Shown here piece after piece: positions 57,269-64,000 of a DNA stretch of 64,000 nucleotides (its first letter is position 1; every line of letters starts with the position of its first letter). Where the stretch lies: the NCBI GenBank assembly GCA_025961275.1, contig JAOQNJ010000001.1:4733353-4797352 (forward strand). Direction: 5' to 3'. A program made the translations under genes and the position numbers. The stretch comes from Providencia alcalifaciens. GTDB lineage: Bacteria; Pseudomonadota; Gammaproteobacteria; Enterobacterales; Enterobacteriaceae. Below the pieces are notes generated by a model. The model did no database searches, was not told where the DNA came from, and was given only the letters and a program-made list of their open reading frames with translations.

Positions 57269-57631
57269 ATGCTAAAAGCTTATTCTTTAATTGCACCATA
57301 TCTACCACAGATGAGGGATGGTATTATCAATAATGATGACCTTTCTGTTGATAATAAAATATATGTTGAAGTAGCGAAATATGAATTAGCAGCTATTGGT
57401 GATGAGATCCTTGTTAACTTTGGTTTTGTAATATCCAGTTTAAGTTTGGTTATAGCAATGTTTTTTTCATTTTTAATTAATATAAGCTTAATCCGCATAC
57501 CGTTATCAACCGGAAAAAGTTATCAACTATCTGTTTTATGGTCTGACGAATATAGTTCTATGTATACAGTACTATTATTCATATCTTCTTTTGTCGCATC
57601 GATTCATCCTGCGATAAAGGCTGTTAAATAA
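57269..57631 (+). CDS. Small membrane protein, unknown
   Basis: 120 residues. The N-terminal ~45 are polar, then a TM helix (VISSLSLVIAMFFSFLINIS), a short loop and a second TM (YTVLLFISSFVASIHPAIKA) ending VK. The last part faintly recalls the end of FtsX/MacB-type permeases, so this may be a truncated permease piece, but that is weak. It precedes the acyltransferase gene by 40 bases on the same strand. Confidence 0.45.
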   Translation: MLKAYSLIAPYLPQMRDGIINNDDLSVDNKIYVEVAKYELAAIGDEILVNFGFVISSLSLVIAMFFSFLINISLIRIPLSTGKSYQLSVLWSDEYSSMYTVLLFISSFVASIHPAIKAVK

Positions 57632-57671
57632 CAACATTATCTATAAATGAATTTTTCAAAATGGATTCAAT

Positions 57672-58571
57672 ATGATTATTACTAATGAAGTTAAAAAAAA
57701 CAAAGATATTGTTATGTTTTTCCCTGGGCAAGGTCAGCCATATCTAGGAATGGGGAATAATGTTTTTAATGCTTCTCTACGGACTAAAGCAGTTTGGGAT
57801 TGTGCGAGCGAAATATCAGGATTTGATGTTAGAAAGTTATGTATGAAAGGACCAATGACTAAGCTTGTTCAAACGCGATACCAACAAGTGGCTGTGACGA
57901 CGATTAATATAGCAACATTGGTATTGTTGAGAGAGCGTTTTTTATTTAATGAAATTGGATATTCTGGTCATAGCGCAGGGGAGTATTCTGCATTATTTGC
58001 AGCAAATGTTTTTGATTTAGAAAAATTATTTAAAATAATTAATTATCGTTCATTAATTATGCAAGAATTAGCAAGTGATAAAAAAGGGGTAATGTATATC
58101 GTTAAAAACTATCCTTATAATAAAATCCGAGCATTGATTCATGCTAATGGATTAAAGGGATTAGTGAATGTTTGCTGTGATAATAATGAACATCAACAAG
58201 TTATAGGTGGTGATATTGCAAGTGTACGTATCATAATTAATACGTTATTTAAGATGAAGATAGAAACGACTAAATTAGCGGTAAATGGTGCTTGGCATAC
58301 CGATCTTATGTTAGATGCTAAAGAAAGATTAAAATTTTTTTTAGCTAATATTGATTTCTCACCACCATTGCAACCCATCATTATGAATGTACAGCCCAAA
58401 TTTGTAAGTAATACTAAAACGATAAAAGCTAATTTGGTTAATCAGCTGACTGAAACAGTGAGATGGCGAGAAACAATGACTATATGGTATCAAAAGGGTT
58501 ATAAAAACTACATTGAAATTAGTGGTAAGAAATCACTATACTACATAGCAAAAAAGTTCTATCCAGAATAG
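57672..58571 (+). CDS. Stand-alone malonyltransferase-like (FabD-type) acyltransferase
   Basis: 299 residues, acyl transferase fold. FFPGQGQPYLGMG near 16-28, nucleophile elbow GHSAGEYSAL with Ser101, Arg126 in NYRSLIMQ (carboxylate-binding in FabD), His209 in GAWHTDLM and ANLVNQLTETVRWRETM near the end. All catalytic features of FabD-type malonyl/methylmalonyl transferases are kept. No fatty-acid or polyketide genes lie nearby, so it is not the housekeeping fabD. It could feed a remote synthase (trans-AT) or modify a product of this locus. Function is inferred only to the level of acyl transfer. Confidence 0.75.
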   Translation: MIITNEVKKNKDIVMFFPGQGQPYLGMGNNVFNASLRTKAVWDCASEISGFDVRKLCMKGPMTKLVQTRYQQVAVTTINIATLVLLRERFLFNEIGYSGHSAGEYSALFAANVFDLEKLFKIINYRSLIMQELASDKKGVMYIVKNYPYNKIRALIHANGLKGLVNVCCDNNEHQQVIGGDIASVRIIINTLFKMKIETTKLAVNGAWHTDLMLDAKERLKFFLANIDFSPPLQPIIMNVQPKFVSNTKTIKANLVNQLTETVRWRETMTIWYQKGYKNYIEISGKKSLYYIAKKFYPE

Positions 58572-58634
58572 GGGGTTACTATATTACATTCTAATGATTA
58601 TATTTAATAACTTTATTCTACATTGGAGGGGGGA

Positions 58635-59658
58635 ATGTTACCAAGCTATCCAAATTATATTAATTTTCATCATAAAATAATTCTTAAACCTATAGTTCTA
58701 GCCTCAGTTGTTCTTAATTTATGTTTTATTAACAATTATCACGACCTCTCATTCAATGAATTTTTTATTGGTATATATGCTATTTTTTTGTTGTTTTATT
58801 TAGTGCGATAAATAATGAAAAAGAATATTGGGTCTATTGTGTTTTTTCGGAAAAATTTATTTTTGATAAAATAAGTGATGATATGGTTAAGTATAGGGGG
58901 TTATACTCAAAAAAATATTATTAGTTATTGCTTTTTTTTCTGCTTTTCTTATTTCTATTATCGTATTATATTGTTTTTATCATATTACCTTGTATCTTTC
59001 TTCTAATAATTTAAATTTTTCAATTATTTTTGTCGGGGGGATTATATCACCTTTTTTAATATGGTATTACATGAGGTTTATTATTCATTATTATTCATTA
59101 TTATTTTTATAAAGCTGTTGTGTTTTTAGATGAGTATTCATTTGATAGTACACAGTGTACAAATTTTAAATTGCCTAATATGGTTATAAAGGAAATAGCT
59201 ATAAGTCTTATTGTTAATTTTTCTATTGTACTTCCAATAAGTCGAAAACCCTCATTCTTATTAGATAACGGCTATATTGATATACAGTTTATGATAGCCT
59301 TAATAATACTATTGTACTCGGTTCTAGGTGTAATGCTGTTTTTATCTAGAGGCAGTAAGATAAATTATTTTATGGGAGTGATTTTAAAGTATAAAATAAA
59401 TAATAATATAGAGGATGTTAGGCTTAATAGCTTGTTGGTTAAGGCAATAATATTAATCATTATAGTCCCGATGTTTTCAATTATTGTATGTTATACCTTT
59501 CATTTTTTTAATCTTAATGAGGGTTTCTTTTTGATTTATACTATTAGCTTATTACCTGTTTTATTTTTTTATTATTTAGAAAGAATGGGGGATTATATAA
59601 AGATGCTATTTTTGCATTTGATATGGTTTTAAGGCTTAATGCACTTAAAATGCTATAA
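58635..59658 (+). pseudogene. Multi-pass membrane protein broken by three lesions
   Basis: Starts after GGAGGGGGG with MLPSYPNYINFHHKIILKPI. The frame breaks near 58782-58800 (T-run) and continues FSAINNEKEYWVYCVFSEKF, LLVIAFFSAFLISIIVLYCF. It breaks again at a tandem 10-bp duplication (CATTATTATT twice, about 59084-59103), continues FYKAVVFLDEYSFDSTQCTN and several TM segments, then breaks at a G-run (59587-59591) before LYKDAIFAFDMVLRLNALKM L. About 340 residues and six to eight TMs when repaired. Family unknown. Sits between the acyltransferase and lipase genes. Confidence 0.6.
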
Positions 59659-59758
59659 AAATAGAAATTTGTAATTTTTTCCTACTGGTCATTCATTGCT
59701 GTTTTAATTTCAATAGCATTCGTTAATATAATTCACTATCTACTGTGGAGAATAAAAT

Positions 59759-60848
59759 ATGGATACTGTATATAATGATACAGCAATAAATCTAGCACTT
59801 AGCTATATTTCCAGTGCAGGGCGAGAAGTTAAACAACATAATCCTGAATTAGTGTATAGGAAAATAAAGTTATCACTTGAAGCGAGTAAAGCAACAGCAG
59901 ATTTATTTGAGATTGTATGGGGGCCTGCTGTCTTACGTTTTTCTCCTCTAGGGTTTAAAAAGAATAAATCTATAGACGACAATCTTGATGATCATGTTTT
60001 TTTTATTGTTCAAAATAAGAAAAATCCAACAAAGTTTCATTTGGTTATTAGAGGGACGGTTTCTGACACTAATTTGCAGGAAGATCTCGCTGTATTTGAA
60101 CAAGTTCCTTGGAAAAAATGGGATAAATTGGCTCCTGATGATGCAATGATATCTCAAGGCACAGGTGTTGCACTTGATTTTATTATTAATGCTGTTAGTA
60201 ATAATCCCCCTGGGCTAGGAACTACATTGTTTGATTTTATCGAAGATCATATTTTGAGTTTTAGGTGGGCAACTTTAAATATTGTTGGTCATAGTTTAGG
60301 GGGGGGTATTGGCATCAACATTAGCCCTATACCTAAAGCGTTTGTATGTCCAATATATAAATACTCCACTCTCAATAAATTGCTATTCATATGATGGGCC
60401 AACTGCCGGTAATCAGACCTTTGCAAAATACGCAAGTGATATCTTTAATGCTAATGGCGATGATCCTTCAATTGACCGTAGTATTTTCCATCAAATTATA
60501 AATAAAAATGATATTGTCCCTAAAGCTTGGGATTTTTACACTTTAGAAAGTATTAATGAGATTTATCCGGGGGTAAAGCTACCAGAAACATTGGATAAGT
60601 TACTTAATCATATCGCCATCCCTGAGTTAAAATTGATTGATCGATATGTACATATTAACCCATTGAGTCCTTATGCTTTTCCTAGCCCTCCTGAGTGTGA
60701 TGATTTTAACGAACTAGTTGCTTATCATCATCTATATGCCTATCCATATATATACCATATGAGCTGGGTGAATGTTGAATATGAGATCAATTTACCTATT
60801 GCCGATATTGTTGTAGTGCAGGGGGAATGGGATAAAAAAATATTATAA
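59759..60848 (+). pseudogene. Class 3 (alpha/beta hydrolase) lipase, G-run frameshift
   Basis: Frame 1: HVFFIVQNKKNPTKFHLVIR GTVS, VEQVPWKKWD-like AVFEQVPWKKWDKLAPDDAM, then the nucleophile elbow NIVGHSLGG with Ser179. A run of eight G (60299-60306) shifts the frame. With seven G it continues VLASTLALYLKRLYVQYINT, SYDGPTAGNQTFAKYASDIF, IINKNDIVPKAWDFY (catalytic Asp region) and ends VVVQGEWDKKIL. Repaired length is ~363 residues. No signal peptide. Such lipases are sometimes type VI effectors, but no VgrG or adaptor is here. Confidence 0.75.
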
Positions 60849-60907
60849 ATCAATCATTAAAATAAAGTTGTACTGTACAAATAAAAAAAACCAGTATTTA
60901 TGAAGTG

Positions 60908-60946
60908 ACCCCCAATAGTTGGACAACCAATTACTGGGGGTTTTTA
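60908..60946 (+). terminator. Terminator after the lipase gene
   Basis: ACCCCCA and TGGGGGT plus AGTTGG/CCAATT form a long stem, followed by TTTTTATTTC. The sequence GACCCCCAATAGTTGGACA also resembles the ends of IS3-family (IS150-type) elements, so it may be an IS scar that now works as terminator. Confidence 0.7.
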
Positions 60947-60970
60947 TTTCATGTTAATCAATGTTTAGCT

Positions 60971-61501
60971 TTAATTGTTTTTGTTTTTTTCTGTAAATTT
61001 GGATTTTATAAATGGTCTTTCTCCTTTTATTGCCTTAAGTTCTGAATATTGATTCTCATCTGGAATGCTAGGTGTTAAGCATATACTATTACCGTTGTAA
61101 TCTATTAGCCATGCAGCAATTTGCACATCAATTCTTAAGTCAGGGTCATATATATACCAATTAGTTTCTGCTGGAATAATTTGCTTAATATTTATCGATG
61201 ATATTTCTATAGATGTTTTTTTTGAACCAACTTCTTTTTTTGCAGCCTTAATATTGTCATGTATAATATTTAAATCTGGATTGTCACAATCAACTCTGAC
61301 TGGAAATAAACTTTTACTTGCCCGTTGATTTGTAAGTTCTTCTTCTTCAAATTTACTTGGGGCTAATGCGAGTACTCTATTGTCTGTAGTGAGCCCCCAA
61401 GAACTCAACGTTGTATAATAACCTTGCTCAGGATGCACTAAATACCATTCCCCTAATGCTGGGAATATTTCTCTTATTACATAATTAGTAGGCTCTATCA
61501 T
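60971..61501 (-). CDS. Hypothetical protein with two internal repeats
   Basis: 176 residues, soluble, no signal peptide. Two copies of a ~40-residue unit: EIFPALGEWYLVHPEQGYYT TLSSWGL...VLALAP (res ~11-48) and QIIPAETNWYIYDPDLRIDV QIAAWLI...ICLTPS (res ~106-145), sharing I.PA...WY...P......W and L.P. The linker and tail are charged. Family unknown. Convergent with the lipase; could be its partner, but only proximity supports that. Confidence 0.55.
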   Translation of the reverse strand: MIEPTNYVIREIFPALGEWYLVHPEQGYYTTLSSWGLTTDNRVLALAPSKFEEEELTNQRASKSLFPVRVDCDNPDLNIIHDNIKAAKKEVGSKKTSIEISSINIKQIIPAETNWYIYDPDLRIDVQIAAWLIDYNGNSICLTPSIPDENQYSELKAIKGERPFIKSKFTEKNKNN

Positions 61502-62108
61502 TTTAATACTCCTATGTGGTCAGATGCTTGTCATTTTTTGATGATTTTAATTTGTTGATTTTACATGCTTAATTGAAATTTATTAAATAATTTATTATGA
61601 AATTCGTTATTGAATTATGTTGCTGTTTTAACTTTTATTCCGAGAGTTTAATTTGATAAATAACATGGTTAAATTGAAAATATAATAATAATATCTTGTT
61701 TAGACTCAAGGAAATAATGCGGTTTTTATTCTGTTATTAGTGGTTAATTAATGTTGATACGTGGTTATAATATGTTAATATTTACTCTTGTTATTGCTCA
61801 TTTATTATCTAAATGACATAGTTTACCTATGCTATTTATGCTTTCTTGATGGGAGTGATTTAATTCAATGTATAAATACTTTTGTATTTATCATTAGTAT
61901 AGATGAGTAATATTACGGGGATTTATCTTGTTTGTAATAACCTAACGAAGTTTAAGGTTAATAATTTTATTGGTAAAGTCATCACTATTTATAAAAAGTG
62001 GGTCGGTTTAGTTTCAAAAGACTCGTAAGTATTTACGTTAATCAACTCATATCACCTTGTTTCTCAACAGTTAGAGGCTGTTTTGAATGTTTAATTTTCG
62101 TCCTCAAT
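61502..62108. other. AT-rich region without a clear gene
   Basis: No gene. Around 61810-61850 ATGACATAGTTTACCTATGC resembles the centre of the dispersed repeat (copy B has GTCACATAGTTTATCTATGC), so this may be a decayed repeat copy. Confidence 0.35.
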
Positions 62109-62371
62109 ATGTCCTTTCAAAATAAAAACCATATCCTTGGTATTCCAAAGTTTCCTCCTAGAGTAGTGATGTTTTTTGTTCCTTTCTTTTTATCTTCAGT
62201 GATGAGTGTCGTCATTTCTTTAATCAGCCCAGTCAAGATATTAGGTATTAATACTGAAATGTGTTCGCCATGGTTAAGTTCTTGGGGCTATCTTGGGTGA
62301 CCGATTTTCCAGCGCTGTTATTCGTTTTATCTTTTGCTAGAAATGCTTCTCTGTTTTTTGTCAAAAGTTGA
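62109..62371 (+). pseudogene. DUF2798 membrane protein, frameshifted
   Basis: MSFQNKNHILGIPKFPPRVV MFFVPFFLSSVMSVVISLIS PVKIL, then SPWLSSWG. At GGGG (62284-62287) the frame is lost. With one more G it reads LSWVTDFPALLFVLSFARNA SLFFVKS to TGA at 62369. The I.KFP.R...FFVPFFLS.MS and SSWGLSWVTDFPALLF pattern is that of the two-TM DUF2798 family, about 87 residues. A single base lesion. Confidence 0.65.
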
Positions 62372-62852
62372 ACATTCTTTTTGCTTAATTCTTAAGTCAT
62401 TTCATATCCCTTCATCTTATTGTAATAATAAGAGGGGATGCTAACTATTTATATTTGATATAAGGATTGTTTTATCTGTACTGCGATGGAATTTAATCCC
62501 GTTAAAAATGACGAGATGAACTAATCTTTTTCAAATTAAATAGTATTTGCTTGAGTGAAATTTATTCCTTAGCTAACTGAATGACTCACTTTGAGTGATT
62601 TAGCGGCACTTTAATTTACCGTTATGTGATGACCGATTTTCTTTGGTATGAGAAATTAAATTAACCGTTACATCATGAATAATAATTTGGTTAACCACTA
62701 TTGACATAAATAAAATTTATTTGATTCTAATTTCAAGGATTATGTTTGATTTTAATAGATGTTGATAATTTTTTAATAGTTAAATTTTATTTAGTTATTA
62801 AAAAGCTATGTTTTTAGATCAATAATTGGAATTATTCTGTTTTTTTGGGTTT

Positions 62853-62866
62853 TTGATCTGAGTCAA
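62853..62866. promoter_or_regulatory. FNR-like binding site upstream of fdnG
   Basis: TTGATCTGAGTCAA: one mismatch from TTGATNNNNATCAA. E. coli fdnG is induced anaerobically by FNR and by nitrate through NarL, so the site is expected, although it lies ~295 bp before the start codon. Confidence 0.6.
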
Positions 62867-63034
62867 TATTTATAATATCTACTTAATTAGTAGTACCTTT
62901 TTCTGATTGTTAACTACTCAGTTAATATTAATTTACCTTCTATTTTCACATTAATTGATTTTAGGCAATATCTCATCATTTTGTACTGATATTCTCTCAC
63001 CGATTATACATATCATATTTTAAGTTAATTATCG

Positions 63035-63133
63035 GTTGGTATTACCCAGTTGCCTGAGTGACATAGTCATCTATGATCTTCAGATTACCTATTCTTTGCC
63101 AACAACAGGAAACTCGAATTATTTTCGGTATAT
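63035..63133 (+). repeat. Copy C (partial) of the dispersed palindromic repeat
   Basis: Shares CTGAGTGACATAGTCATCTA, ACCTATTCTTTGCCAACAAC and CTCGAATTATTTTCGGTATA with the pattern of copies A and B, but lacks the left end (CGTCATACTTCAA). It forms the leader just upstream of fdnG. Confidence 0.5.
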
Positions 63134-63159
63134 ATACAAAAAATATAAAGAGGGAAACA

Positions 63160-64000
63160 ATGAACGTCAGTCGCAGAAAGTTTTTTAAAATCTGTGCCGG
63201 CGGGATGGCAGGTACTACTGTAGCTGCGTTAGGTTTTATGCCAGCAACGGCAATAGCCAATGTACGTGAATATAAATTACTTAGCTCTAAAGAGACTCGT
63301 AATACTTGTACTTACTGTTCTGTGGGTTGTGGATTACTCATATATAGCATGGGCGATGGTGCCATGAATGCTAAATCCGCTATATTTCATGTTGAAGGTG
63401 ATTCAGATCATCCTGTCAACCGAGGTGCCTTATGTCCAAAAGGGGCTGGGCTTCTCGATTACATCCATAGTGAAAACCGTTTACGGTACCCTGAATATCG
63501 TGCTCCGGGTTCTAATAGATGGGAGCGAATTAGCTGGGACGATGCTTTCACCCGTATCGCTCGATTAATGAAAAATGACCGCGATGCCAACTTCATTGAA
63601 AAAAACGAACAAGGAACAACAGTAAATCGCTGGCTATCAACCGGGATGCTTTGTGCTTCTGCGGCAAGTAATGAAACCGGTATGCTCACTCAGAAATTCA
63701 CCCGATCACTGGGAATGCTGGCAGTTGATAACCAAGCACGTGTCTGACACGGACCAACGGTAGCAAGTCTTGCTCCAACATTTGGTCGCGGTGCGATGAC
63801 CAACCACTGGGTTGATATTAAAAATGCCAATGTCATTATCGTCATGGGCGGTAATGCTGCGGAAGCTCATCCTGTCGGGTTCCGTTGGGCGATGGAAGCG
63901 AAGAACAATAATGATGCCACACTGGTTGTTATTGATCCCCGTTTCACGCGTACTGCATCAGTCGCAGATCACTATATGCCTATTCGTTCAGGTACTGACA
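63160..64000 (+). CDS. fdnG: Formate dehydrogenase N alpha subunit, selenoprotein (runs off the window)
   Basis: Molybdenum/selenocysteine catalytic subunit of the periplasmic nitrate-inducible formate dehydrogenase. ATG at 63160 (AGAGGGA upstream). Tat signal NVSRRKFFKICAGGMAGTTV. 4Fe-4S Cys motif NTCTYCSVGCGLLIY and GALCPKGAGLLDY. The TGA at 63745-63747 is read as Sec196 in NQARV(U)HGPTVASLAPTFGRG, exactly where E. coli FdnG has it. After it the frame is open to the window end (ATLVVIDPRFTRTASVADHY). The stretch EAKNNNDATL favours FdnG over FdoG. Gene-call software may wrongly stop it at 63747. Confidence 0.93.
63745..63790 (+). promoter_or_regulatory. Selenocysteine codon and bacterial SECIS hairpin
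   Basis: TGA followed at once by ACACGGACCAACGGTAGCAA and then GTCTTGCTCC. This has the known fdn/fdh SECIS arrangement, with an apical GGTxGCAxGTCT-like loop that binds SelB. It directs Sec insertion. Confidence 0.8.

Larger units (their letters stand above)
62372..63159. other. Upstream region of fdnG
   Basis: Non-coding. Contains two related 21-base segments with ACCGTTA followed by ATGA (near 62618-62640 and 62675-62697), an FNR-like site, and a partial dispersed repeat just before the gene. It is long for a promoter region, which fits the multi-site control known for fdn. Confidence 0.45.

Noticed and set aside
60900-60950. IS3/IS150-type element end
   Set aside because: Only one end-like sequence is present, with no transposase or partner end nearby. 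Kept as a terminator with a note.
63073-63159. Upstream extension of fdnG
   Set aside because: It reads through the dispersed repeat. The Tat signal starts at ATG 63160, which has a good ribosome site.
1-64000. CRISPR arrays or Cas genes, restriction-modification, toxin-antitoxin cassettes
   Set aside because: No regularly spaced repeats with unique spacers and no recognisable cas, methylase, endonuclease or paired toxin-antitoxin genes were seen.

Overview
The window looks like chromosome from a low-GC member of the Enterobacterales, most likely Morganellaceae and probably Providencia. This is inferred from the AT-rich base composition and from enterobacterial gene blocks at close to E. coli length: yccS | helD | mgsA | yccU | hspQ | yccX | tusE | tRNA-Ser on the left, hprRS-msrPQ in the middle and fdnG on the right. 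No species marker is present, so the genus is not certain.

Layout. (1) 1-5.1 kb: backbone genes ending in a tRNA-Ser(UGA). (2) 5.1-23 kb: an integrated mosaic beginning with a tyrosine integrase beside the tRNA. It carries a P4-like satellite core (AlpA, Rha, Ash/Icd, ORF6N protein, several tiny coupled ORFs, and a DUF5906 replication helicase). That core breaks off inside the helicase and continues into the 3' end of a phage tape-measure gene. Further on are a secreted protein, a lipoprotein, an autoregulated-looking DNA-binding protein, an orphan periplasmic binding protein, a DUF5681 fragment, a fimbrial fragment, a Sel1 fragment, an outer-membrane barrel, a run of dead genes (GNAT, AEC and LysE families), and the front end of a second Ash gene. 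No copy of the tRNA 3' end was found downstream, so the right border is unknown. (3) 24-29 kb: an XRE regulator with a broken DUF2975 partner, yafC-like LysR / dkgB, an old-yellow-enzyme remnant, and tam. (4) 29.4-36.2 kb: a five-gene urea/amide-type ABC importer followed by a double-domain nitrilase, which reads as an uptake-plus-hydrolysis unit for a nitrogenous substrate. (5) 36.2-38.8 kb: an IS3-family element that cut off a LysR gene next to a frameshifted eamB. (6) 39-42.9 kb: hprR-hprS-msrP-msrQ with a near-consensus HprR/CusR box in front of msrP, for repair of oxidised periplasmic methionines. (7) 43-48.5 kb: YfcC-type carrier, M20 peptidase, bestrophin-like channel, pentapeptide protein. 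(8) 49.2-55.8 kb: a class 5 (CFA/I, alpha) chaperone-usher locus with a PapI/FaeA-type regulator. (9) 55.8-62.4 kb: a Big1-domain protein, a stand-alone malonyltransferase-like protein, a broken membrane protein, a broken class 3 lipase, a two-repeat protein and a broken DUF2798 gene. (10) 63.2 kb to the end: fdnG with its selenocysteine codon.

The strongest theme is decay of accessory genes beside intact backbone genes. Lesions include in-frame nonsense codons, homopolymer frameshifts, a 10-bp tandem duplication, internal deletions and an IS insertion. The fimbrial locus stands out: four of its genes carry five frameshifts, and each is explained by loss of one A from an A-tract.

All family assignments come from reading translated sequence from memory of the families. 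No database search was run.
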